Source: Aphrocallistes beatrix (Eukaryota > Porifera > Hexactinellida > Sceptrulophora > Aphrocallistidae). Taken from it: a stretch of DNA of 64,000 bases. Below are positions 11,275 through 22,566 of this stretch, piece by piece. The notes beneath the pieces were generated by a model. It was not told the origin of the DNA. It saw nothing but the letters and a program-made list of their open reading frames with translations, and did no database searches. The position numbers and the translations under genes were made by a program. The stretch's first letter is position 1. Each line of letters opens with the position of its first letter. The DNA lies in the NCBI GenBank assembly GCA_963281255.1, contig OY725497.1, positions 2,542,001-2,606,000 of the forward strand, in the 5' to 3' direction.

Positions 11275-11617
11275 CAGAGTTGCACGCGGGCCGAAATTTG
11301 TAATCGCGGCCCGCAATTTTAAGTTAATCCGGCCCTCAACTAAATTATTCGCCCCGCAAAAAGCCCGCATAAATATTTTTGGCCCACTTTGTAAGTTACT
11401 AACTATAGAGATACACTTAGGGAATCCTTTTATGGGAGTGAGTTTCTGCAAGCACAAATAAGTGGAAATTAACAAAGTTCCATTTACGTAAGTATTCCTT
11501 AATTGGTACCTCGTGACAGTTAAAAACATCGTCTCGGTTGTCATCGCGGGGAGCCCTGCCAATATTTCCGGTCCGCAGAGCCCGCAAACTATTATATTCG
11601 GCCCGCGTGCAACTCTG
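11275..11617. mobile_element. hAT MITE, perfect 8-bp duplication
   Basis: Inverted ends CAGAGTTGCACGCGGGCCGA and complement, flanked by AGGTGGCA on both sides (11267-11274, 11618-11625). 343 bp, non-coding, rich in GGCCCGC words. It is the innermost layer of the 5.5-16 kb nest. Confidence 0.92.
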
Positions 11618-12389
11618 AGGTGGCACCTAAAGGTGGAAGAAAACTTCAGTAACAGAAACTTTTACTCCTGTTCCGTTCATTTTTGCTATTAAATTCTTTT
11701 CGGAATTTTCAAGAGAAATAGAGACTTAGCTAGCAACATATCTCAAAACCTTATTAATATGGATGGTGAAAATTTACATTTCCTCCATATAGAAACACAA
11801 TCCTTAATCTTATGTTTTGTATAAGCAACCAAAGTTTAGACATTGTTCTAGTAGAAATTTGACATTAAATACAGTACAAATTTAGATGCGGGCAGGGCGG
11901 CTGAAGCAAGTTTCCAACAAACAGTGACCATATTATGTTCTTTTCACGAACCTAGATAAATATATGCAATTCCCCGCTCCAAAAGACTAGGGGATTATGT
12001 CCCTACATGATTAATATTTGAGGAGTATCGGAAGCATGCCATTAGTCCGAAAGCATTTAGCTCATGCGCGTATGCAGACAGTTGAGAAGAAACGCGATAA
12101 GAGCAACCTGTAATTTCTGTGGTCTTGGTGAATTCAAGATGATTACTATTTTATCCATCTAGTATTCCAATATTCCTTAACAACAATGAAATTGACACTG
12201 TTAACTTGTTAATTGTTCTCAGCGATATATTGTCCAAAAATAGGTCAAATGATAAATGTATAACCGAATATTCGTCTAGATAATCGATCCATATTAAGCC
12301 TTCTCAAAACAGCCTACCCTAGTCCCTCTTCGTTCCACCCCTAATTATGTCTAATGATGACTAAATAAATAAATTTATCCCCTAAATAT

Positions 12390-12720
12390 TGTCTAAATAA
12401 GATTGATGTTCTTAAATTCCCCACCGTTATCGCTCTGTAGAATGTGCGGTGGTCCCAACAAACAAAATACGTCTAGAAGATTATCAACAACTTCTCGTGC
12501 TGACTTGCTCAAATGAGGGTGCATAACAAATTTGGTAAGGTGGTCCTGATATGCCATTAAGAAGTTGTATGGTCTGTTAATTTCTGGTGTATTTTGCAGG
12601 TCGATTAGGTCAATTTGGCCCCTCGAAGCAATATCTGAACACGTATTGGTTTTGTGACCGTAGATTTCAGTTGCCTTTTACATTTCTGAAGTTCGCACTC
12701 ACTACACGATTTGATAAATA
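12390..12720 (-). pseudogene. Integrase core relic (Ginger / KRBA2-SCAND3 / Gypsy type)
   Basis: On the minus strand the stretch encodes recognisable pieces of a retroviral-type integrase: a zinc-finger end (SCSECELQK), then SDIASRGQIDLIDLQ, YNFLMAYQDHLTKFV and GPPHILQSDNGGEF, where the first two catalytic acids would lie. It resembles the integrases domesticated as KRBA2 and SCAND3. Broken, with several breaks; treated as a fossil. Whether it belonged to a Ginger DNA transposon or an LTR element is undecided. Confidence 0.75.
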
Positions 12721-14681
12721 ATTGGACCACTTCTTTGGAAATTCCGGAATACTTCTGTTTAAGCACTACTGACATCCGGTCTCTTCCAAGGTGCCTTTCT
12801 CCCTCAGTGTGGACAGCATTTCGAAGAGCGATTCTTTGGATACGACTCTCAATAGATCCTGTGAGTTTAGCACTCGACTATATTGGAATTTAACAGATTG
12901 TGACTGTTTTACTACATATTTCTTCCTAATATTGTAGTACCTTTGGCGATTAGCTCCGATTAGCTCTTAGAGGCCCAGAATAAATGCGGATGATATCTGT
13001 AATCTGAGCTGAACTGAGGACAGACTGATATGATTCAATGGAATTGTTGAATTTTTCCCGAGAGGATATCATGACTGCGATTGTATTGTCTTTTGTTATA
13101 ATTTTCTGTATTTATCTTCTCAAGAAATAAATGCCGAAATGTATTGCCCATAAAGTTTGTCCAATTGACGTATTTAGACAGCTCAAACTAATCCCTTCAG
13201 CTGTCTTTGCTGCTATTCCGAAACCGTCTTCGCGTGATACGTAATTGAATGTGACCAGTTTTGATAACCATTATGTTCTTCTTTATTATATGTTTCGATT
13301 ACGAATTGATTGCGAAGTTTGGGAATGAGCATAACTTATTTTAATGAATAAATACAATTTGAATCCTAAAATTATATCGTTATCGTGATGAAAACATGAT
13401 ATTTTAAGGCTTTCAAACACTTAAAATTAGTACACTGAAGTTAAAAATAACCCATGATATTCTATTTCCAGTGGAAACGCATTTTGACTAGTCGAAACGC
13501 GTTTCGACTAGAAAGTCAGTCAAAACGCGTTTCGACTAGTTGAAACGCGTTACGACTGGAAACGCATTCTGACTGCAACATATATATCTGTAACGAATTG
13601 ATTGAAGAAACTGCCGGGCGCAGAAAGCTGATTTTTGGCATGTGGGAGTCTTTTGGCTATGGCTCCAGTAAATTCTGAGCTCAGAGCAAAATGTCCACTC
13701 ATCATGGAATTATGACGTCATTGTCACATTTTCAAAAGTTAAGCAATACAGTTATTCGAGCATAACTCAGCCATTATAGGAGATAGAAGGCTGAAATTTT
13801 AATAGAATCTGTATACTAACATACTTCACATATGATGCAACTTTCATCAAAAAATGATGACTCATCACTTTGTTATGACGTCATCATTACTCATCAAAAA
13901 TTTTAAAAATTGATAAATTTGGTGATTTTTCGTGCGATATCGATTATAACAGTAGGACAAACGTATTTAGAGATGTTATTTCCCTTATAATAATCAATGG
14001 TGACCACAGGCGCCTCCGGCGGACACAAAGTGTCAGCCAGCCGCGCAGCGCAATCAAGCGAAGCGCGCTTGTACTAATCAAATACAAAACTGAAGTATAA
14101 TATTAGTAATGGTAAGTAGTCATTTATTATTGATCTGTTAAAAATAAACTATATTTCTTCTTTTTGATCAAATTTGATGCAATTAATGTCAATATTAGGA
14201 GCAAATAAGATTGATTAACCCACTCCTGTAAGACATAGCTTCTAATCTATGTAGTTGTACCGTCTGGAATGCCTGCTGGTGAGTCTCTTACATATCTGTG
14301 GTGAAATCTTTGTTTTAACTTTGAATTCTATTATGAAAATTCAATGTTTTATGCATGTAATCTATAATTATTCTACACTAGTCAATATCAAAGGAAGAGC
14401 TATCAAAGAGCATAAGTTGTATCCCATGCATTCATAATATTATATTAAACAAAACATAAGAACGACAAGTGTCTTTGTATATTGTAACATGAAAACCTCT
14501 CTAAGACAAAATATAAACACTGGATATGAAAAGTACAATAAATTGAACTCTATCGACGTTAAAATTTCTGCGTCATTTGGTGTTACGAAAATAAATGGTG
14601 TCATTAGTGGTTATGGTAAGTCTGCGTCTTCCCGTCTATATAAATTGCTGCTGAGTACTTGCATTAACAATACCGAAACAA

Positions 14682-15409
14682 ATGGAAAAACCCGCAAAGC
14701 TAATTGGACCAAAGAAGAAGAGTGCAGTCTCATTAATGAAATTGAGTCAGCAGGTGATATTTTGAGAGGGTCAGGAAATTCCGCTGACAAAAACAAAAGG
14801 AGGAAACAAATCTGGAGAGACATTGCAGCCAAACTCAACTCAATACATGGCAATGCTAGAGCTGTTGAAGATATTAGGAAAGAATGGACCTACCTAAAGC
14901 TAAACTCCAAAGTTGATGCCAGCTTTAGGAAACCAGAAAGACTGGAGGGGTACAAACACTGCTGGGCAGGTAGAAGACGAAGATATGCAAATTCTATCAG
15001 CAGATTGAAGTATTTTTGCTGACTCTGCAGATCGGGTAACAGAGATGTTCCAAAGCACCCCTGCTTTTAGTGGAATTTCAGGTGCTGCTGATCTTTTTCA
15101 AGCACCAGCAATAGCGTAAACAGTATCGGCTACAGGTCCCGATGAATCTGAAGATACTCCAATTTTAGAGTCTCCAGAAATTGAAATACCGACAACGTAT
15201 AAGGCATCAAAGAAAAGTCGGAAGAGAAGGCGAACTGTTGATGAACGAGATGATTCGGTCGAACTCTTGAAGGCTGCAGACTTACTTCTGTTACAGTGGA
15301 AGTTTTGTTCCAACAGATGGCTGTATTCTCAGCACAGCTGCAGTTAATAGAAGAACAGAGGGATTATTATCGATTAAAACGTCAGAGACTGCTGGAAAAA
15401 TCATTGTGA
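14682..15409 (+). pseudogene. Harbinger-2 SANT gene, copy A (frameshifted)
   Basis: Same gene as 24927-25616 (minus). The ATG at 14682 is followed by a one-base loss (MEKPAK shifts frame), and further shifts occur around 14935 and 15290, so the trihelix (KANWTKEEECSLINEIESAG, IWRDIAAKLNS) and the C-terminal half lie in different frames. Upstream a TATATAAAT-type box precedes the start, as in the other copies. Confidence 0.85.
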
Positions 15410-16042
15410 ATAGGAAAATAGGATCAAAGTAATTATCATCAGTCATGTAAATCAATATATAAATCCGTCTCTATAATTATGCATGTTAGAATTAGTGTAA
15501 GATTATATAATCAAAGAATATGTGTTTGTTTATTCATACAAACCCAAGAAGAATTTGCCACGAATTATAGCATGTGATACATGTTGTGGTGTTACACATA
15601 ATAAGAGTAATGTTTTTAAAATATTTAAATTTTATTTGAAGTCTAATATATCAAACAAGGTAGATTCAATGTTCAATAGAAGTAATTTTGAATAACATTT
15701 ATGGAGTAATTAGTGAAAATCGAATCAATTCCAATACTTAAGACACCTCCCTAGGTTGCTTAACGTTCGGTCTTAAGATCGAACTTAAATCTTAGTGAAT
15801 ACCAATCTTAGTGAATACGACTTAAGATCGAACTTAAGACTTAAGCACTAAGATCGATCTTAAGTTCTTAGTGAATACGGCCGCAGGTGATACAAGTGGC
15901 TCAAAGTGGCGAACTATTGGGGCTGGGGTTATAAAATCGGAATTATTATTTAGAACCCCTATAAGGATCTAAAAATGCTAAAAAAGCAATTTGGGCACAT
16001 TTTCAGTAACAACAAGTATCCCATGGGAAACACCAACCTTAA

Positions 16043-16497
16043 TAAATGTGACTTTCTACAAAGTTGTAATGCTTTAAATATAAAATATGGTATAACAAAA
16101 CTTTTCACATCATGACACCTTCAAAAATGTGAAAAATTGTCAGTCATGACTGGCGACCCAAAAATGACCACATCCGATAGTATCTGCCGGAATCCCATAC
16201 GTATAACCTCATTTGACCATGCCAGGTCGCTATATTTATACTTTCATTCTAGGATGTCTAAATCATCCGATAATGAGATATTTTATCAATCCAATGATTA
16301 GTTATGTACTTATAGTCGGTCAAATCTAGTATTTTTCATTCATAATCCATTAATTTTTTAAATTATCAATTGGCGCACATCCGTCAATCACCCTAACTCA
16401 GAAAATCATATTCTAAGCACATACATGTGAAAAACACACAAAATAATCTGATTAAGCTAGTAGCGAAGCCCGATTTTCAAATAAAAGGAAAGTTTAA
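16043..16497. other. Flank and TTAA-element debris
   Basis: 16060-16250 still resembles the TTAA-element core (ACTTTTCACATCATGACACC, TCCGATAGTATCTGCCGGAA) in a shifted position, suggesting an older truncated copy. The rest is unassigned. Confidence 0.45.
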
Positions 16498-16598
16498 CCG
16501 TAGAATGCCCAGAGGGGACACAGTGTCCCCGATATCGCGGATGTCTCCCAGCCATTTTCTATGGCACTGGAGCCATATGAATTCTGGGCATTCTACAG
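16498..16598. mobile_element. 101-bp TTAA MITE, piggyBac-like ends
   Basis: TTAA on both sides (16494-16497, 16599-16602). The inverted ends CCGTAGAATGCCCAGA and complement resemble the CCCTAGAA-type ends of piggyBac. The centre holds a GGGGACACAGTGTCCCC palindrome. It is too short to be anything but a miniature passenger. Confidence 0.75.
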
Positions 16599-16602
16599 TT
16601 AA

Positions 16603-16978
16603 AAACAGAATATTATTTTGCCTCTAAAAATCCTAATTAAATGGCTTGACAAAATATTTTCCATCATAAAAAAATATTAAAGTTAAAATTGAACAAATTA
16701 GCTTAGCTCTAATTCCATCGATTGTTAATAATGATATTTGAATAGTTAAATCAGCTTGATCCTAGTCAATAGTGCAGTTATGCTGGCTGGCCAAACCACG
16801 GTTATTGCATAGGATTCTGACTTTGAGTGACTATAACTTCATATTTATTCTTAGTTCGAATCTCATATTATGCATTAATTCTACGTATATTAACCAGTAC
16901 TATAAAAAGTATAACAATGGTAGAATTAAGACTTTGATTTTTGGGGTTCTGTCACCTATAACTCAAAAGTTATTCCAT
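16603..16978. other. Unassigned
   Basis: AT-rich with no gene. A possible boundary of the pogo-like copy that follows lies near 16979. Confidence 0.3.
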
Positions 16979-17491
16979 AGCATTCTATATACTAAGGCAG
17001 TGGTAGTCACCAAAAAATTAGTGCCATGGATTGGTCAAATATATCAATCCTCCAAAGATTTAGAAGAATGGCCAAATAAAATTCAAACAAAATAGCTCTA
17101 TAAGGGAGTTCATTTATATAATGCTCGTGAAATCGCCTGTTTGAGATCAGATATTTAGCGACCATTGAATCAGATATAAAATTCTGATCGTTTCAAAAAA
17201 AGTTTTTTTCGGATCCGACAATTTGTTCGTGAGATATCGATTACTATAGGTAAAGTTCGGGCATAAAATCACTCGATAGTCTCGAAAGAAGCCGATGTCA
17301 TATCTTAAAAACTATTGAAGATTATAATCTATTATACTCTTAAATGAAAGGATGTATGCGAAAGTATATAGGTTCCTCAAACATTCCATGGTCAAAAAAT
17401 AAATATTTCTCGACTTATTATTGATTTGATTGTAATAGAAATTCTATGGAGAACTTTGAATATATTAGAAAATGGTGACTCTAATCATTAA

Positions 17492-18475
17492 GGTTGGCCT
17501 TTCCTATAATAGCTAACTTTTGACTTTTTAACAGATTCATTTAATTTTTCACTGCAGATTTGAATCGCAGAGTTATCTGCAAAACTGCATTAATAATTGA
17601 AATAATTCAACAGATAAAATTATTTTTTTAAAAATTTGGTCATTTTACAAGGAAGAAATCGGACACAATAAGCTTACAATCCTTTGGAAACTTTTCAAAT
17701 TCATTCATAACTCGATGATCTAAATAAAAAAGAGACATATTTTTGAAATTAGGAAAATTGAAAAATTCACACCAAAACACCCGAGGAATTTTATTTTTAG
17801 TAATTTTGACACTATTTTTATCATAATTCTCTTTTCATTTGAATTATCAAAAATCTGTCTGTCGAATTTGTTCTACTCTTCGAGATCTATCAAAAAGTTT
17901 TCGCCCCTATTTTGAATTTACACAAAGTTATCACCTTTATAATTGCTGAAAAAAAAGTCTCAGGAAATAGGATTTAGAAAATATTTATATATGTCCCTCA
18001 ATTTCCATTAGTTTTAACTGCTTTGGAATATTAAATAACATGCAAATACCCTTATTCGACAACTTATAGCAGTACTTAGCTTCAAAATATGGTATATCAA
18101 AACTTTTCACCATCAAAAAACTGGTCAGTGATGACTGGCCACCCAAAAATAATCACATTCGATAGTATCCGCCGGAATCCCAGATCAATAACTTCTTTGA
18201 ACCATGTCAGATCATCATTTGAATTCTGAATTCGTGTCCCCATTGAATTTCCAGCAATTTGATATATATATATATTGACCATATTTGGAGAATTTCCGTA
18301 CATAGCAACAGCCAGAAATTTTTTCACATTCCTGGCAGTTGCTAGGGGCCCGCAGCCAAAAGAATTCTCCGAATGTGTCCAATATATATATCAAATTGCT
18401 GGATCTCAAAATGATTAAAAAGATCTTTTGGCAAATTTTTGATAGAAAACAAAATGCCCATAGGAAAGGCCAACC
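17492..18475 (+). mobile_element. TTAA-flanked element type 1
   Basis: 984 bp, ends GGTTGGCCTTTCC and complement, TTAA on both sides (17488-17491, 18476-18479). The core contains an inner inverted repeat around TATATCAAATTGCTGGA. It supplies the uninterrupted reference for the Harbinger-1 target (AATCCCAGATCAATAAC). Confidence 0.88.
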
Positions 18476-19586
18476 TTAAATATGTATCCAAATTTGGCTC
18501 TTATGCTAAATGATGAATACAGTTGTCGTTAATAATGTGTACATAAAAATTGGAGTACTTTTGATAATTATTTTGAAAGTTCTGACCTTGGACCTCCCAA
18601 ATTCGGTCAAAAACCCCATTTAGGGTCTATAAAGAGATATCTCTCTATCTTTGTAAATATAAGCCCAAATTCTTAGTTCTCACTTCCTAATATACTTTTT
18701 ATGAGGGTACACATATGATTCATTGATAATAATTGCACTACATCCTATAGAATGTAAGTTTTAGATTTTTGTCATATGATGACGTAGCATTTTTCGAAAA
18801 TCCTAACTTGGGAACCAAAAGTCGTAGACTTCGCTCTAACTTCCTAGTATACTTTTTGGAAGCTCTTTATTCATTCTAAACTAAGGGATTATACTCTGCA
18901 GTGCTAGGAATATGAATTATTATTCACAATTATCTCAAAATTTTCGGGGTCAGGAGCCTCAAGGAAATTTGTGGAGTTTCAGGCTACTTTTGCTATTTTG
19001 TGTGAATATTTGGCTCGAATATTCCTAAATCAACAGTTTAAATTCGAATAAATGTCCGTAAATGCTTTTATTCATTTTAATAACTCATTTTACATTCTTC
19101 TTAACATCTAAACTTATTAAAATCTCTATATCTCGGGACTTTAAAATTTCAAAATTTACCGTCTTTACAGAATTTTAAGTCAAAATTGGTTTGAGATAGA
19201 GGTATGAAAATTTCAAGAGTTGTTCCATATCATTAGGCGATAAACATAGGACACTTTATTTTCGATATCTTATAACTTGGTGATTTTAGCCCTTTTTTCC
19301 CAAAAAAAAAAGAATTTTTTCGCCTTATTTTGGCCCTTTTTTTTTAGACAACGATGAAATTCGCAATTTTTGTCATTTTAACTTTTTTTTGATCCTATGA
19401 AGTGGCAAATATGATAGACTATCTATTATTCGATTTTGGAAACATTTCTTTCCTTGGTATGTCCTAAACAATTCTTTGAGTGGCCGGATTTCTATTATTA
19501 AGATGTGCTAGCGACAAACGAAAAAAACAGACTTTGAGACGCTGTATCTCAAAAACTAGAAATGAGAATCAAAAACGGTTTGGAAT

Positions 19587-19730
19587 CAGAGGCGTAGCCA
19601 GCCCAATTTTAGTGTGCGGCAATTCCGTGAGAGGGTTGCGTCACCCAATGCTAATTTGTGAAATTTTAGTGGGCACAGCCTTTGAGGTTGCGACCTAGGC
19701 CCCATGTGCCGCACCCTGGCTACTCCTCTG
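19587..19730. mobile_element. 144-bp hAT MITE
   Basis: Inverted ends CAGAGGCGTAGCCAG and CTGGCTACTCCTCTG with a perfect 8-bp duplication TTTGGAAT (19579-19586, 19731-19738). Confidence 0.92.
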
Positions 19731-21010
19731 TTTGGAATGTGCAAGTATTTCTTGACGGAGATTCCTGCCCACGCTTAACATCTCTAATAGCTCTACTTTC
19801 ATCGTATGCTGTAAGCCAAACCATATGTTTTTTCGAGGGCGGTATCCTTAAGTTCATAGTTGTTTAAATATTCATTTTGAAAATATTATGTAACCACAAT
19901 ATTTATATTTACTTCACATACAACATTAGTGTATTACACTAATGTATTGTTTTGCTGCATGTTCTATTTATTACTCATTTATTTGACCTCACCTGACAAC
20001 ACTAATTGCATAAATTATTATTTGGTCTTGTGTCGCGCTGACTCTACTCTTAGTTACAGAAGGATAGAACACTTCATGAAGTTTTTCAATCTTCCAAAAG
20101 ATGGTCTGTTCGTGAAAATCATCAGGTATTGAGCCATTCCAAGAGCTGTGAATACAACAAAAACAACAAGATTCCAAGGGTGATTGATTTCTTAAGTAAT
20201 ATATTTATTCTAGACTCATGAATATACATACACGAGTTGGGTAGAAACAATTGATTGACTTTAAAATACTACGAAAAAGTGTCACCTTCCCCAAATTTAG
20301 TGAAAGAAATCCTCGTGACTGCAGAAAACATTGGGATAAGAACGGATAGTTTTAATTGATCTAAACGTGCTACAAATTGACATCGAAGCTTGCTGGCTAT
20401 TAGCTTGGAAAGGCATAATGTAAATTTGGCCCTTAAGGTTTTCCATTAGTTAACTTCAGTCGGACTGTTAGCTTAGGTATATCATGGAAAAGAACATTGT
20501 AGACAAGAACCAAACTATTGAGTTCTTGAAATTCGTCAATGATCCTTGGAAATGTTCAATTTGAATTAGGTAGGGAAGAATAGTCGTTTTAATGAGGGTG
20601 CGTGTGGACCCTTAACAGAAATTTGAAAACCTTTATTCTGGCTCTTCTCGTACTAATCTTATTCATTAGAAATATCCTACTATGGAACTAGGATATTGTA
20701 AACTTTGGAGGCATTTTGCACATGCAGTAGGTCACGGTGAGACATTCTACGAAAGCTTTTTCGCTGTTTTTAACTGTTCATTATCTAATAAAGACTTTTA
20801 TAAAGTGCACACTTAAATTCAAGAACTGATTTAATAATATTCTTTGTTTATTTAGCCGACTTTACAGGCTGCAGAAGTCCGGGATCTGTGACTATATCTT
20901 ATTGGATTGGCGGAGTGTGATTTTTCTTTATTACTTATAGATGTATATTGTTCCCTTATGATGCCTCAAGTCTCAGGTCTCAAGTCAAGTTAAGCCAAGT
21001 TTGCCTCAAA

Positions 21011-21646
21011 CGTTTTACTTTAGTTGATGACCATTTTAGTTAGGCTAGATGAACAAATTTGAGGATATATACTAATATAACTAATGACACAAGCTAATCG
21101 AAATATTCTGCAAATAAAACCGCGAATAGTCGAGGGACTTAATAACGAAGGGAAAAGCATGGCACAAAATATTATACACGAATAGTCGAAACCGAGAACG
21201 AGAGGTCCGCAAACAGCTGCCCGTAGTTTGAAAAAAATGCTTTAATTAGCCTCCATAGATAGATCCATTTTATTATCACCTACCATGCGAAGCAAATGGT
21301 GTTCCAATGTATTTTGTATATTGGTTTGGTTTATACTACCATCAGCTTTCAATTAGATATACAGAAGCCAGACTCTCATCTGGAGACGCACTGCTTATCT
21401 AGAGGAGCGAGATCTTACGAAAAAATCTATAGAGTGCACGGAATCAGAACCAATTTTGGTATATGAAGGAAAATCTATGGGAATGTAAACTTTGGGTCCG
21501 CAAATGAAAATTTAACGCGCCCTAGGTGCACTGTTTGCGAAGTTTGGATTAAATCTATTTTAATAACCTTGTGTGGCCATTCCCTTCCTAATTTAGATAC
21601 TCAGACATCCAGAATGGTTCTGTTGGAATGTGTATGCATTGCTTAC
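21011..21646. other. Unassigned
   Basis: No gene or repeat boundary seen. Confidence 0.3.
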
Positions 21647-21749
21647 CAGAGGCGGCACTAGCGCTCTACTACAGATGGAGCACAAGTGGTAAAAGTTGAG
21701 GCACGGGTGGGGTACAGGCACACCTGGTTTCACCCTCGCGCTGCCACTG
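21647..21749. mobile_element. Possible degenerate hAT MITE
   Basis: CAGAGGCGGCACTAGCG and CGCTGCCACTG are imperfect inverted ends; the flanks TTGCTTAC and ATTCATAC agree at 5 of 8 positions. Plausible but old. Confidence 0.4.
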
Positions 21750-22080
21750 ATTCATACTAGACAGACTCATGTATCCTTGTATTCCAACTACCATTCCGGC
21801 TTGCTTCCCATTCCTACCAACCCAACATCTCAACTGGTTACTCCACATACCTATTCTTGTCGTTTCCCATGAGCGAGTAAAGCGTGCGAAGAGAAACCAG
21901 GTACTTCGCACCATCTTCTCTCTCCTTCTTTTATCCCTACAGATGCCTATCATGATCGTTTACAGACCTTTCTCCAATAACCAACCCATCTCTATCTCTA
22001 CCTTTCTCGACAACTCTCTTCCTTTCTCGAAACTATCATCATGTGTATGTAGCATAGACTACTTAATGCTATGGAATGTC

Positions 22081-22280
22081 NNNNNNNNNNNNNNNNNNNN
22101 NNNNNNNNNNNNNNNNNNNNNNNNNNNNNNNNNNNNNNNNNNNNNNNNNNNNNNNNNNNNNNNNNNNNNNNNNNNNNNNNNNNNNNNNNNNNNNNNNNNN
22201 NNNNNNNNNNNNNNNNNNNNNNNNNNNNNNNNNNNNNNNNNNNNNNNNNNNNNNNNNNNNNNNNNNNNNNNNNNNNNNNN
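22081..22280. other. Assembly gap (200 N)
   Basis: Exactly 200 N, a conventional placeholder for a gap of unknown size. The right edge lies inside a Helitron copy, so the break was probably caused by that repeat. Confidence 0.99.
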
Positions 22281-22566
22281 ACTCAGCCATTATAGGAGAT
22301 AGAAGGCTGAAATTTTAATAGCTTGGTATACTAACATACCTCACATATGATGCAACTAAAAAAATGATGACTCATCACTTTGTTATTACGTCATCATTAC
22401 TCATCAAAATTTTTCGTGCGATATAGATTATAACAGTAAGATAGACGTATTTAGAGATGTTATCTCCCTTTTAATTAACCAATGTGACCCCAGGCGACCG
22501 AAGGGAGCCTCTGGCGGACACAAAGTGTCCGCCAGCCGCGCAGCGCAAGCAAGCCAAGCGCGCTTG
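22281..22566 (+). mobile_element. Helitron, 3' part after the gap
   Basis: Starts in the body (ACTCAGCCATTATAGGAGAT) and ends AAGCGCGCTTG before T. The TC end must lie in the gap. Confidence 0.85.

Larger units (their letters stand above)
10272..13580. mobile_element. TGT...ACA inverted-repeat element with integrase relic
   Basis: 3309 bp with terminal inverted repeats of about 155 bp (10272-10430, 13425-13580) that start TGTTGCAGTCAGAATGCG. Each repeat is built from tandem copies of palindromic words such as AGTCGAAACGCGTTTCGACT. It sits in the (TA)n of a Helitron, so its own target duplication cannot be separated from TA repeats. Inside are a decayed integrase region (12390-12720) and a hAT MITE (11275-11617). 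TG..CA ends plus an integrase fit Ginger-type DNA transposons, but the integrase might be an independent insertion. Confidence 0.75.
10236..14071 (+). mobile_element. Helitron with large insertion, exact empty site known
   Basis: Begins TCCTTACTATTAAAACTCG after ...GCGTTA and ends GAAGCGCGCTTG before TACTAATC. Sister Harbinger copies at about 42922-42940 and at 26215-26235 (complement) read ..TTATACTAATC without interruption, so insertion was between A and T with no duplication. The element proper is about 530 bp; the rest is an inverted-repeat element inserted in its (TA)n tract (10272-13580). Confidence 0.92.
10047..15883 (+). mobile_element. Harbinger-2 copy A
   Basis: Ends GAGCCGCATTCAACAAG and CTTAGTGAATACGGCCG, flanked by CAG (10044-10046, 15884-15886). 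The uninterrupted TTAA element reads ACACxAGGTGATAC, so CAG is the 3-bp duplication. The subterminal arrays are AAGATCGATCTTAAG palindromes. Only the SANT-type gene is left (14682-15409); no transposase. A 3.8-kb Helitron splits it at 10236-14071. Confidence 0.9.
5539..16038 (-). mobile_element. TTAA-flanked element type 2, copy A (outer shell of a 10.5-kb nest)
   Basis: Ends GGGTGGTGTTTCC and GGAAACACCAACC, each next to TTAA (5535-5538, 16039-16042). Removing the insertions listed below leaves a continuous ~1.2-kb element colinear with the reverse complement of the uninterrupted copy at 49397-50611: 5539-5720, 9173-10043 and 15887-16038. The termini resemble no family I know well; a TTAA target is used by piggyBac and Sola3. 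No transposase is present, so it is a large non-autonomous element. Confidence 0.85.
17061..19847 (-). mobile_element. TTAA element with GGATACCGCCC ends, truncated copy
   Basis: The right end GGGCGGTATCC is followed by TTAA (19848-19851). The body is colinear with the reverse complement of the complete element at 27831-30019, but the other end has been lost near 17061. It is interrupted by a type 1 TTAA element (17492-18475) and a hAT MITE (19587-19730). It shows no coding capacity. Confidence 0.75.
16979..21010 (+). mobile_element. Interrupted copy of the pogo-like element
   Basis: 16979-17052 matches 59864-59935, and 19852-21010 matches 59992-61650, of the complete element at 59836-62261. 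Between them lies a TTAA element. The junction at 19848-19851 (TTAA followed by GTTCATAG) corresponds to TGAGTTCATGG in the complete copy. The terminal repeats of this copy are not present. Confidence 0.7.

Noticed and set aside
14489-14700. Upstream N-terminal extension of the SANT frame (MKTSLRQNINTGYEKYN..)
   Set aside because: Present in copies A and C, but copy B has a stop in this stretch, and a TATA box lies between it and the conserved ATG, so it is probably non-coding leader or promoter.
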